Below, piece after piece: positions 25,181-33,123 of a stretch of DNA of 64,000 bases. The stretch comes from Micromonospora antibiotica (lineage in GTDB: Bacteria > Actinomycetota > Actinomycetes > Mycobacteriales > Micromonosporaceae), in the NCBI RefSeq assembly GCF_017599305.1, contig NZ_JAGFWR010000001.1, positions 806,001 to 870,000 of the forward strand. Direction: 5' to 3'. Position 1 is the stretch's first letter, and every line of letters starts with the position of its first letter. The notes under the pieces were generated by a model, which was given only the letters and a program-made list of their open reading frames with translations, searched no databases and was not told the DNA's origin. The position numbers and the translations under genes were made by a program.

Positions 25181-26317
25181 TCAGGCCGCCGGTTTGAGCA
25201 CCACCTTCGAGTAGCCCGCCTCGCGACGGTCGAAACGTTGGTACGCGTCCGGTGCCGCGTCCAGCGGCAACTCCTTGCTCACCACGAAGCTCGGGGTGGC
25301 CCGCCCCGCCATGATCAGGTTCCGCAGGTACTCGTTGTAGGTCTTGACGTTGGCCTGCCCGGTGCCCATCCGCAGGCCCTTCTCGAAGAGCTTGCCCATC
25401 TTGAACAGCAGCTCGCCCTTGCCGGAGTGCTCGTCCGGCGCACCCGGGTCGTTGGCCAGATAAAGCCCGACCACGCCGATCGCGCCGGTCGCCCGGACCA
25501 CCTCGACCAGGCTGTTCAGCACCGATGCCGGCTGCTCCGTGCCACCCTCGCCGGTGGCCTGGTAGCCGACCGCGTCCACCCCGTGGTCGGTGCCCACCCC
25601 GTCGGTCCGGTCGAGGATCTGCGCCACCGGGTCCCCGGCCGAGAAGTCGATCGGGGTCGCCCCGATCGACTCGGCCAGCCGCAGCCGGTCCGGCACCCGG
25701 TCCACCAGGAACACCTCGGCGGCACCCATCAGGACCGCCGAGTACGCGGCCATCAGCCCGACCGGCCCGCCACCCATCACGGTGATCCGCTCGCCGGGCC
25801 GCAGCCCGGTCATCGCCACCCCGTGGTAGCCGGTGGGGAAGATGTCGGCGAGCATCGCGTAGTCGTTCTCGTGCTCGGTGCCGGGTGGCAGCTTCAGACA
25901 GTTGAAGTCGGCGAACGGCACCCGCAGGTACTCCGCCTGACCACCCCGGTACGGCCCCATCGCCACATAGCCGTACGCGCCACCGGCGAAGCCGGGGTTG
26001 ACGGTGAGGCAGAAGCCGGTCTTCTGTTCCCGGCAGTTGCGGCAGAACCCGCACCCCACGTTGAACGGCATCGACACCCGGTCGCCGACCTTGATCCCGC
26101 GTACCCCGGTGCCGGCCTCGACCACCGTGCCCATGTTCTCGTGGCCGAAGACGATGCCCGGTTCGGCGAGCGTGCGCCCCTCGTACATGTGCAGGTCCGA
26201 ACCGCAGATCGCGGTCGTGGTGATCTGCACGACCACGTCGTCGGGGTGCTCGATGCGCGGGTCCTCGACCTCGTTGACGGCCACCTCGTGCGGCCCCTGG
26301 TAAACCACAGCTCTCAT
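25181..26317 (-). CDS. fdhA: Glutathione-independent formaldehyde dehydrogenase
   Basis: A 378-residue zinc MDR dehydrogenase. The catalytic zinc ligands are in TAICGSDLHMYEGRT (Cys) and GHENMG (His/Glu); the structural zinc lobe is GCGFCRNCREQKTGFC (four Cys). The NAD site is MGGGPVGLMAAYSAVLMGAA, with the HG-x-D-A-V-G segment GVDAVGYQATGEG typical of the Pseudomonas-type enzyme that oxidises formaldehyde to formate without glutathione. It is transcribed with the quinone-oxidoreductase-like gene downstream. Confidence 0.93.
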   Translation of the reverse strand: MRAVVYQGPHEVAVNEVEDPRIEHPDDVVVQITTTAICGSDLHMYEGRTLAEPGIVFGHENMGTVVEAGTGVRGIKVGDRVSMPFNVGCGFCRNCREQKTGFCLTVNPGFAGGAYGYVAMGPYRGGQAEYLRVPFADFNCLKLPPGTEHENDYAMLADIFPTGYHGVAMTGLRPGERITVMGGGPVGLMAAYSAVLMGAAEVFLVDRVPDRLRLAESIGATPIDFSAGDPVAQILDRTDGVGTDHGVDAVGYQATGEGGTEQPASVLNSLVEVVRATGAIGVVGLYLANDPGAPDEHSGKGELLFKMGKLFEKGLRMGTGQANVKTYNEYLRNLIMAGRATPSFVVSKELPLDAAPDAYQRFDRREAGYSKVVLKPAA

Positions 26318-26358
26318 GGTCCCGACGCTAAGCGGACCGGCCGGGTCGCGGGGGCGGT

Positions 26359-27015
26359 TCAGCCGAGCTGGTCAACCACCTCGGGGGTGAGATCGTGCAC
26401 CGAGGAGAGCACCACGGCGGCCAGCTCCGCCGCGTCCGGGTCCAGCGGGTACGACCCGTGCGGCACCGCGATCACCCGCATCCCGGCGGCGGCGGCCGAG
26501 CGGACCCCGTTGGAGGAGTCCTCCACGGCGGCGCACCGGGCCGGGTCGACCCCGAGCTGTTCGGCGACGGCGAGATAGACGTCGGGTGCGGGCTTGCCCC
26601 GGGCGGTCCGCTCGGTCGACAGGGTCACCCGGAACTCGGCGGTGAGGTCCGCGGCGGTCAGCGCCGCGGCGATCAGCCGGGTCGGCGAGGAACTGGCCAA
26701 CCCCAGCGGCCACCGCGCGGCCAGCCGGCGCACCACCAGGTCGGCGTCGTCGATCAGCGGTACGCGCACCGCGTACCGCCGGGCCATCTCCTCGACCACG
26801 TCCACGGCGACCTGCTCGGCGCTGCGGTCGACGCCCAGCTCACCGCTGAGGTATTCGGCCCACTCGCCGGTGCTCATCCCCATCAGCCGCCGCTGGGTGT
26901 CGGGCTGCCAGGTGCCGCCCCGCGCCGCCACGTACGCCCGGCGCACCTCCTCCCAGACCGGCTCCGAGTCCACGATCACGCCGTCCAGGTCGAACACCAC
27001 CGCATCCACCGTCAC
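26359..27015 (-). CDS. HAD-superfamily hydrolase (subfamily IA)
   Basis: A 218-residue HAD phosphatase. Motif I AVVFDLDGVIVDSEPVWEEV has the DxD pair; motif II is LASSSPT, motif III is RGKPAPDVYLAVAEQLG and motif IV is VEDSSNGVRSAAAAG. The sequence resembles beta-phosphoglucomutase/phosphatase YniC-like enzymes. I chose GTG 27015, which has GAGGATGGCGGG just upstream and starts three residues before motif I; the longer frame upstream has no family similarity. It lies 41 bp from fdhA on the same strand. Confidence 0.88.
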   Translation of the reverse strand: MTVDAVVFDLDGVIVDSEPVWEEVRRAYVAARGGTWQPDTQRRLMGMSTGEWAEYLSGELGVDRSAEQVAVDVVEEMARRYAVRVPLIDDADLVVRRLAARWPLGLASSSPTRLIAAALTAADLTAEFRVTLSTERTARGKPAPDVYLAVAEQLGVDPARCAAVEDSSNGVRSAAAAGMRVIAVPHGSYPLDPDAAELAAVVLSSVHDLTPEVVDQLG

Positions 27016-27068
27016 CCCGCCATCCTCCCCGACCCCGCCCGCCGGTCTCGTGGTGGCCCCTGGTGGGG

Positions 27069-27305
27069 TCAGCCCTGCTCGTCCTCGTCCGCTGGCGGCT
27101 TGGGGCGGCGGTAGTCCCTGATGTACGCCTCGACTTCTGACCGCAGCCACACAGAGCCGCCTTGCAGCGTCTGGAACGGGCGCGGGAACTTCGGGTGAGC
27201 GGTGATCTGGCGCAGCCGGGAGCGGCCCACGCCGAGCATGGTCAACATCTCTGCTGGGCCGACGAGCGGCCCTGGCACCTCTGGCTCACCCATGCGTTTG
27301 CTCAA
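27069..27305 (-). CDS. AlpA-like helix-turn-helix protein (third of three)
   Basis: A 78-residue small DNA-binding protein of the AlpA/excisionase-like winged-helix type. The motif order is MLTMLGVGRSRLRQITAHPK, FPRPFQTLQGGSVWL, then VEAYIRDYRRPKPP with an acidic tail. It has two recognisable paralogues directly upstream. The TTG start at 27305 overlaps the TGA of the preceding gene (TTGA) and has GAGGAT upstream; an ATG at 27293 is an alternative. The likely role is binding a local DNA site; function unknown. Confidence 0.75.
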   Translation of the reverse strand: MSKRMGEPEVPGPLVGPAEMLTMLGVGRSRLRQITAHPKFPRPFQTLQGGSVWLRSEVEAYIRDYRRPKPPADEDEQG

Positions 27306-27519
27306 CTTTGATCATCCTCGTCCGATGGCGGCCTGGGGCGGCGGTGTTCCCTGATCCATTCCTCGACATCCTCGGTCAGCCACACCTTCATGCCTCGCAG
27401 CTCCCGGTAGGGCCTCGGGAAGGTGGGCCGGTTCGCGATCTGCTGAACCGCGACCGGGAGACACCCAGGCGTTGGGCGATTTCGTAGGGCCCCATCAGGT
27501 CGCCCGGCCCTCGGTCCAT
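27302..27519 (-). pseudogene. AlpA-like helix-turn-helix gene, frameshifted
   Basis: The first part reads MDRGPGDLMGPYEIAQRLGV then SRSR. After a single-base loss near 27448-27452, the next frame continues as QQIANRPTFPRPYRELRG, MKVWLTEDVEEWIREHRR, PRPPSDEDDQS and stop. Joined, it aligns end to end with both neighbours. One frameshift explains the break, so this is either a recent pseudogene, a sequencing error in a GC run, or a programmed shift. It keeps gene-like spacing: 25 bp after its upstream paralogue and overlapping the next start. Confidence 0.75.
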
Positions 27520-27544
27520 GTCCCGAACGTATGCCCTGATGGGT

Positions 27545-27736
27545 TCAGTCCTCGTCGGCGGGGCTGGGGCGGTTCGTGGCGATCCAGGCCCGCACGGCCT
27601 TGCCATCCCAGACGCGGCCCATCTTCAAGGTGACGAAGGGGTCGGGGAATCCCTTGCGGCCCACGATGATCGTGGCGCGCTGCTTGCTGATCCCGCCGAG
27701 CAGGTCGCGGATCTCATCCAACCCGAGCAACTCCAC
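27545..27736 (-). CDS. AlpA-like helix-turn-helix protein (first of three)
   Basis: A 63-residue protein, MELLGLDEIRDLLGGISKQR followed by ATIIVGRKGFPDPFVTLKMG and RVWDGKAVRAWIATNRP. It has the same architecture as the two genes downstream but diverges in the recognition helix (GISKQRATII). The GTG start at 27736 leaves about 100 bp of shared promoter region with the divergent gene at 27838. The divergent arrangement suggests it controls its own promoter and that of the two rightward small genes. Confidence 0.72.
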   Translation of the reverse strand: MELLGLDEIRDLLGGISKQRATIIVGRKGFPDPFVTLKMGRVWDGKAVRAWIATNRPSPADED

Positions 27737-27814
27737 AGCCTGACGCTATGGTCTGGCGGACTTGCATAAGGCGGTAGCGGGAAAGGCAATGCCCTTGGGG
27801 GTTGCCCTCGTACA

Positions 27815-27828
27815 ACATCGTGTGATGT
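27815..27828. promoter_or_regulatory. Short inverted repeat in divergent promoter
   Basis: ACATC-GTGT-GATGT lies 10 bp before the ATG at 27838, downstream of a TTGCCC/GTACAA promoter-like pair (27802-27815). It is a candidate binding site for one of the AlpA-like proteins. The basis is position and symmetry only. Confidence 0.35.
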
Positions 27829-27837
27829 GGTGGACCG

Positions 27838-28119
27838 ATGACAAGCCACGGACCTGTTCTGCCTGTCTGGACATGCGCCGGGTGTGAATCGCCCTGGCCA
27901 TGTCCCACCCGCCGCCGGGAGTTGATCGCGGAGTACGACCGCGCTCCGGTGTTCCTCGCCGTCTACATGAGCGCGCATCTGGTGTCCGCCATGCAGGACA
28001 TGGGCTGGGCTCCGGCCGGCGCTCTCCACCGCAGATTCCTCGGTTGGCTGCCCAGGCCCAACCGGTCGGCCGGCCGACTCGTGATCAACCAGAGGCCCTG
28101 GCCGGGCGGTGGGTCGTGA
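27838..28119 (+). CDS. Small conserved actinobacterial protein with CxxC...CP motif
   Basis: A 93-residue protein, MTSHGPVLPVWTCAGCESPW then PCPTRRRELIAEYDRAPVFL. The N-terminal TCAGC..PWPCP pattern and following Arg-rich helix are shared by short proteins common in Micromonosporaceae, often carried beside XRE or AlpA-like regulators and sometimes labelled flavin reductase without basis. No catalytic motif is visible. It is divergent from the AlpA-like array and 22 bp before the next gene, so probably in an operon with it. Confidence 0.65.
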   Translation: MTSHGPVLPVWTCAGCESPWPCPTRRRELIAEYDRAPVFLAVYMSAHLVSAMQDMGWAPAGALHRRFLGWLPRPNRSAGRLVINQRPWPGGGS

Positions 28120-28141
28120 CCGAGCAGGTGGGGGACCTGCG

Positions 28142-28414
28142 ATGACCACACTCCGAGCGGGTGACCTGATCGAGGTGACCCAGGCCGCCAGCGTGCAGTT
28201 CGGCAAGCCCATCCGGTGCCGGGTCATCCGGGTGCTGGACTGGATCACCTACGACGGCTGGTGCTGGCTCGACGTCTACCAACTGGACGACAAGGGCGAC
28301 GCGGTGGCCCGACGGTCGATCTTCGTACAGCCGGCGGGGCTGGTCGTCCACCGCCGGACCGCCCCCGTGCCGGTCGGGCGACAGCGGCGGTCCGGATCGA
28401 AGGTGAGGCCCTGA
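28142..28414 (+). CDS. Small hypothetical protein (beta-rich)
   Basis: A 90-residue protein starting MTTLRAGDLIEVTQAASVQF, with beta-strand-like segments (RCRVIRVLDWITYDGWCWLD, YQLDDKGDAVARRSIFVQPA) and a basic tail. No domain is recognised. GGGGGACC precedes the ATG. It follows the small CxxC protein, with which it seems to form a two-gene unit, and converges on the ABC-transporter gene 13 bp away. Confidence 0.6.
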   Translation: MTTLRAGDLIEVTQAASVQFGKPIRCRVIRVLDWITYDGWCWLDVYQLDDKGDAVARRSIFVQPAGLVVHRRTAPVPVGRQRRSGSKVRP

Positions 28415-28427
28415 ACGGGCGGGCGGG

Positions 28428-30215
28428 TCACCGGTAGGCGGTGGCCTGGGTGGCGTAGAGGGCGGCGTACAACCCGTCGAGGCGGATCAACTCGTCGTGG
28501 GTGCCCATCTCGCGTACCCCGCCGTCGCCGATCACGATGATCAGGTCGGCGCTGCGGACGGTGGAGAGCCGGTGCGACACGAACACCGTCACCCCGCCGC
28601 TGTCGGCGGCGACCCGGGCCGCGCCGTCGGTGAACCGGGCGAACAGCCGGTGCTCGGCCTCGGCGTCCAACGCCGACGCCGGCTCGTCCAGCACCATCAG
28701 CAGCGGGGCGTCGCGCATCATCGCCCGGCCCAGCGCGAGCTGCTGCCACTGCCCGCCGGAGGCGTCCACCCCACCGTCGGCGTGACTACGACCCAGCCGG
28801 GTGTCCAACCCGTAGGGCAGCCGGTCGACGACGCCGCTGTGCGCGCGGGCCAGGCCGGTGCGTACCGCGTCGTCGTCGGTGGCCCGGGGCAGGTCGCCGA
28901 TGCCCACGGCCAGCCGGGCGGTCAGCTCCGGGCGGGCGTAGTCCTGGAACGCGGCCGTGGTCCGCTCCCGCCAGGCGGCGAGGTCGATGTGGCGCAGGTC
29001 GACGCCGTCGATCAGGATCGCCCCCCGGTCGGGCTCGTAGAACCGGTTGAGCAGCTTGACCAGCGTGGTCTTGCCCGCGCCGTTCTCGCCGACGATCGCC
29101 ACCGTGCTGCCGGCGGGCAGCAGCAGGTCCACGTCGCGCAGCACCGGCCCGTCCGCGCCGGGATAGCCGAAGGTGACCCCGCGCAGGCGGATGCCCTCCA
29201 GCAGCCGCTCGGGCGGGCGCAGCGGGGTGACCGGCGCACCGGGCGGCGGGACCGGCTGCGGCACCAGCTCCCGCACCTCGTCGAGCCGGCGCAGCGACCG
29301 GCCGCTGCGCACCAGCTGCTGCGTGATCGTCACCGCACCGGCCACCTGCTGGTTGAGCTGCGAGGCGAGCAGGATGGCCAGCACCACGTCGCCGACGTCC
29401 GCGTGGCCCCGGATCGCGTCGCCGACGACCAGGACCAGCGCGGCGACGTAGCCGAGGCCGAACACGGCCTGCCCGGCCGCACGCCACCACCCGGCGGTCA
29501 GCTCGCCCCGCCAGATCCGGGCGGTGGCCCGCTGCCAGTGCTCGGCGTAACGCTGTTGCAGGTGCTCGACCAGGCCCAGCAGCCGCAGCTCCTTGGCCGA
29601 GGCCGCGTCGGTGGTCAGCTCGAACAGGTGCCGGGCCTGCCGGGTGTCGACGATGCTCTCCTCGCGGGCCCGGTCGGCGGCGGCCTGCGCCCACCGGCCC
29701 GCCAGCACCGGCAGGGCGGCCAGCAGCGGCAACGCCACCAGCGCCGGGTGGACCAGGGTGAGCAGCACGGTGGTCAGCAACAGGCTGACCGCCAGCGAAC
29801 CGCCGGTCAGCAGCGCCTGCAACCCCTCGCCGATGCGCTGCAACTCGTCCTGGGCCAGGGCCATCCGGTCGGCGCTGTCGGGCCGCTCGTGGTGGTCGAG
29901 GTACGGCGTGCCGTTGCTGATCTCGACGAGCTGCTCGTCGGTGCTGAGCACGTTGAGTTCGGACACCTCGAAGTACGCGATGTGCGCGAAGTGGGCGCAG
30001 GTCAGCGCCGCGATCGCCGCCACCGCGACGGCCAGGCCCGACCAGGCGGCCGTCCCGGCGTCACCCGCCGCCGCCGCGTTGGTGAGGTGTTTCAGCGCCA
30101 CCGCCGCCGCCGGGACCGCGACCGCGTTGCCCGCCATCAGCGCCAACGCCACGGTCATCTTGCGGCGGTCCTGCCGCCACGACAACCGCATCAACCCGCT
30201 GATCGACCTCATCAT
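28428..30215 (-). CDS. ABC exporter half-transporter A (fused membrane and ATPase domains)
   Basis: A 595-residue half-transporter with about six helices in residues 20-320, then an ATPase domain. Walker A is VGENGAGKTTLVKLLNRFY, the signature is SGGQWQQLALGRAMM and Walker B is LLMVLDEPASALD, followed by an H-loop (FVSHRLSTVRSAD). The first signature residue is Ala (ASGGQ), a slight deviation from LSGGQ. It is the last gene of the leftward NRPS operon, 4 bp after its partner half-transporter; the two probably form a heterodimer that exports the product. The GGQWQ form is frequent in exporters of modified peptides. Confidence 0.9.
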   Translation of the reverse strand: MMRSISGLMRLSWRQDRRKMTVALALMAGNAVAVPAAAVALKHLTNAAAAGDAGTAAWSGLAVAVAAIAALTCAHFAHIAYFEVSELNVLSTDEQLVEISNGTPYLDHHERPDSADRMALAQDELQRIGEGLQALLTGGSLAVSLLLTTVLLTLVHPALVALPLLAALPVLAGRWAQAAADRAREESIVDTRQARHLFELTTDAASAKELRLLGLVEHLQQRYAEHWQRATARIWRGELTAGWWRAAGQAVFGLGYVAALVLVVGDAIRGHADVGDVVLAILLASQLNQQVAGAVTITQQLVRSGRSLRRLDEVRELVPQPVPPPGAPVTPLRPPERLLEGIRLRGVTFGYPGADGPVLRDVDLLLPAGSTVAIVGENGAGKTTLVKLLNRFYEPDRGAILIDGVDLRHIDLAAWRERTTAAFQDYARPELTARLAVGIGDLPRATDDDAVRTGLARAHSGVVDRLPYGLDTRLGRSHADGGVDASGGQWQQLALGRAMMRDAPLLMVLDEPASALDAEAEHRLFARFTDGAARVAADSGGVTVFVSHRLSTVRSADLIIVIGDGGVREMGTHDELIRLDGLYAALYATQATAYR

Positions 30216-30219
30216 CGGC

Positions 30220-32115
30220 TCACCTCACCACCTCGGTCTGCGGGCCGCTGTCGGCGTCGTCGGCGTCGTCGGCGAAACGTTCCGCCTGGAGGGTGAACAT
30301 GGCGGCGTACCGGCCACCCGCCGCCATCAGCTCGTCGTGGCTGCCCTGCTCGACGACCTTGCCCTGGTCGAGCAGGACGATCCGGTCGGCCAACCGGACG
30401 CTGGACAGCCGGTGCGAGATGAGGATCGTCGTCCGGCCCCGGGTCAGCTCGGCGAACCGGGCGAAGAACTCGGCTTCGGCGCGGACGTCCAACGCCGCCG
30501 TGGGCTCGTCGAGCACGAGCACGGTGCTGCCGTGGTAGAGCGCGAACAGGGCACGTGCGATGGCGATCCGCTGCCACTGCCCGCCGGACAGGTCCAGACC
30601 ACCCTCGTAGGCCCGCGACAACACCGTGTCCAGGCCGTTCGGCAACGCGTCGAGGGTGTCGAGCAGCCCCGCCGCCTGCGCCGCGCGGCGTACCCCGGCC
30701 CGGTCGTCGAGGTGCTCGACGGCACCGAAGCCGATGTTGGCGGCGGCGGAGAGCTCGTAGCGCACGAAGTCCTGGAACACCACGGCGATCCGACGTTGCC
30801 AGTCCCGCGCCGGCAGGTCGGCGATGTCGGCGCCGTCGGCGCGCACCGTGCCGGCGTCGGGCGAATACAGCCGGGCCAGGAGCTTCACCAGGGTGGTCTT
30901 GCCCGCCCCGTTCGCCCCCACCAGGGCGGTGCACTGCCCGGCGGGGATGTGCAGATCCAGGTCGTCGAGCACCGGCCGGGCCGCACCGGGGTAGCCGAAA
31001 CGTACCCCGGTGAAGTCGATCGCCGGGGCGGTGGTGGCGGGCGGCCCGGCCCGGCCGGTGTCGGGTGGCTCGGCATAGCGGGCCATGGCCCGCTCGAACG
31101 CCGTGACGGCGGTCTCGGCGTTCATGCCGTACTGGGTCTGGGTGTCGGAGTCGGGATAGAACTCGCCCAGCCGGATCAGCGCCATCACCGCCTGCAACAC
31201 CAACGCCAGCCCGGCCAGGTCGACCGCCCCGTCGGCGGCGCGTACCCCGGCCAGCGCCAGCACGGCGGCCACGCCGACCAACCCGACGGCCGTGTAGAGC
31301 AGGTAGGGCCGCAGGTAGATGCGCCGCCGCTCGGCCCACACCGGGGCCAGGACCCGACGGTAGACCTGCCGGTAGCGCTCCGTCAGCCAACCGGTCAGGC
31401 CGAAGACACGCAGCTCCTTCGCGGCGGCCGGACCCATCGCCAGCCCACGCAGGTAACGGCTCTCCCGGCGCAGCGCCGCCACGTCACGGATGACCCGGGC
31501 GTAGCGGCGCAACCCACCCCGCTGGCCGTGCCGGAACAACAGCACCACCACCAGCATCGCCAGCGCCGCCCACGGGCCCAGCACCACCGCGACCACCACC
31601 GTGAACCCGACGACCTGGGTGTACGGCCCGACCAGCGCGATCAGCCCGGCGTACGCCGCGCCGGGGGTGCGGAACGCGAACCGCAGCTCGTGCCCGGCCT
31701 CACCCAACTCGTCCAGGACCGCCGGGTCCTCCAGCGGGGTGATCTCCCGGGTCGACAGCGACGCGGCGATGAGCCGCCGGTACATGTGCCCGTCGACCCG
31801 TCGACCGAGCTGCTCGGCGACGGCCTTCTGCGCCGCCTCGGCCAGTTGCAGCGCGATCAACGCCGCCCCGGCCGCGGCCAGCGGCCACCACACCTCGGCC
31901 TGCGCGGTGGTGCCGGCCAGCACCGGGCCGATCCGCCCCACGGTGACGCTGACGGCGATCGCGAACACGACCGGCAGCACCCCCCGGGACACGCTGAGCG
32001 CGAGCGCGACGGCACTCCAGCCGGGCCCGGCGGCGGGGAACTGCCGGGCGATGCGCAGCCGGGCCGCTGCGGCCTCGCGCCACTGCTGACCGGTGCCGGT
32101 GGTGGAGGTGGTCAT
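30220..32115 (-). CDS. ABC exporter half-transporter B (fused membrane and ATPase domains)
   Basis: A 631-residue half-transporter with six helices followed by an ATPase. Walker A is LVGANGAGKTTLVKLLARLY, the canonical signature LSGGQWQRIAIARALF, Walker B STVLVLDEPTAALD and the H-loop ISHRLSSVRLADR. It starts at ATG 32115, 4 bp after the sulfotransferase stop (32120), and ends 4 bp before half-transporter A. The tight spacing places export immediately after the sulfotransfer step. An N-terminal extension upstream of 32115 has no ribosome site and was not used. Confidence 0.9.
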   Translation of the reverse strand: MTTSTTGTGQQWREAAAARLRIARQFPAAGPGWSAVALALSVSRGVLPVVFAIAVSVTVGRIGPVLAGTTAQAEVWWPLAAAGAALIALQLAEAAQKAVAEQLGRRVDGHMYRRLIAASLSTREITPLEDPAVLDELGEAGHELRFAFRTPGAAYAGLIALVGPYTQVVGFTVVVAVVLGPWAALAMLVVVLLFRHGQRGGLRRYARVIRDVAALRRESRYLRGLAMGPAAAKELRVFGLTGWLTERYRQVYRRVLAPVWAERRRIYLRPYLLYTAVGLVGVAAVLALAGVRAADGAVDLAGLALVLQAVMALIRLGEFYPDSDTQTQYGMNAETAVTAFERAMARYAEPPDTGRAGPPATTAPAIDFTGVRFGYPGAARPVLDDLDLHIPAGQCTALVGANGAGKTTLVKLLARLYSPDAGTVRADGADIADLPARDWQRRIAVVFQDFVRYELSAAANIGFGAVEHLDDRAGVRRAAQAAGLLDTLDALPNGLDTVLSRAYEGGLDLSGGQWQRIAIARALFALYHGSTVLVLDEPTAALDVRAEAEFFARFAELTRGRTTILISHRLSSVRLADRIVLLDQGKVVEQGSHDELMAAGGRYAAMFTLQAERFADDADDADSGPQTEVVR

Positions 32116-32119
32116 CGGG

Positions 32120-33094
32120 TCAGCCGAAGACCTTGTCCCGCAGCACCGCGGGCAGCTCCAGCTCCTGGGCGCAGCCGCGCACCGAGAGCTGGTAGGAATC
32201 GACCACCTCGGGGCTGTCCGCCACGGCCAGCTCCGCCTCGGTGAGGGCCGTGACCTGACGCTCCCGGAAGCGGTACTCGTCGGCGTTGCCGTGCAGGCCG
32301 GGCACGACGTACGGCTCCGGCTCGACCGGATTGTGGATTTTGGACTGGTCGGAGTTGAGGTCACCGGCGGCACCCCAACCGGTGAGCATCTCCGGCCGGT
32401 ACAGGTGACCGATGTCGAGGCGGGTGAACAACCGCGACACCGTCTCCTGCGGGAACCGGCTGCACTCGTACGGGAAGTGCGTCACCGCCAACCCCTCCGC
32501 CGCCGCGTACCGGCGCATCCGCGCGTAGTTGAGGGTGCTCAGCACGAAGTTCTGCACCACCCGCTCCCGGCCGATCTTGCCGACCCACTTGGCCATCCAC
32601 GAGTCGAGCGACGCCCGGGGCTGACGGTCCAGCACCAGCAGGCGCAGCCGGTCGACCGGCCACCCCGCCTCGATCAGGCAACGCGCCGGGTTGAACAACG
32701 CCTCGAACGGCACGTACGGCCCGGCCATCTCCTTGGCGAACAGCACCGGCTCACCGTCGGGCAGCTTCCACGGCGAACCCTCACCACCGGTGAGCGCGAA
32801 CCGGCCGATGGTCTTGACCGGCTGGTAGTAGGCCGCCGCCTGGGCCATGCCGAACAGGTTCGTCACCGCCGTCGAACCCACCCGGCAGCGCCCCCAGCCG
32901 AGCACCAGCAGCGGGAAGTCGGCCGGGCTGCGGCCGGCGAACCCGTCCCGGAGGGTACGCACGATCTGGGCGGTGACCTCGTCGATGGTGGTGGTGACGA
33001 CCTGGTAGCGACCGTCGGGCGGCAGCGGGGTGCCGGTGAGCGCGTCGTCGTCGGCGGCGGCCAACCGGTGCAGCAGCGGGTACGGGTCGGTCAT
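32120..33094 (-). CDS. Sulfotransferase-family protein of the NRPS operon
   Basis: A 324-residue P-loop protein. FPLLVLGWGRCRVGSTAVTN resembles the 5'-phosphosulfate-binding loop (GxxRxGST/TT) of PAPS-dependent sulfotransferases, and a downstream Arg/Ser segment (RQPRASLDSWMAKWV) resembles the 3'-phosphate-binding element. The predicted reaction is transfer of sulfate from PAPS to a hydroxyl or amine of the NRPS-derived product or another acceptor. AAGGAG lies upstream of ATG 33094. It sits between the NRPS and the exporters. The fit is clear in the N-terminal motif but weaker elsewhere, so an uncharacterised relative is possible. Confidence 0.72.
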   Translation of the reverse strand: MTDPYPLLHRLAAADDDALTGTPLPPDGRYQVVTTTIDEVTAQIVRTLRDGFAGRSPADFPLLVLGWGRCRVGSTAVTNLFGMAQAAAYYQPVKTIGRFALTGGEGSPWKLPDGEPVLFAKEMAGPYVPFEALFNPARCLIEAGWPVDRLRLLVLDRQPRASLDSWMAKWVGKIGRERVVQNFVLSTLNYARMRRYAAAEGLAVTHFPYECSRFPQETVSRLFTRLDIGHLYRPEMLTGWGAAGDLNSDQSKIHNPVEPEPYVVPGLHGNADEYRFRERQVTALTEAELAVADSPEVVDSYQLSVRGCAQELELPAVLRDKVFG

Positions 33095-33123
33095 CGAGGC
33101 TCCTTGCGGTGGGGTGGGGCGGT

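Noticed and set aside
27838..28119. Flavin reductase
   Set aside because: Proteins of this short type sometimes carry that label, but there is no flavin-binding motif; reported as a conserved small protein.
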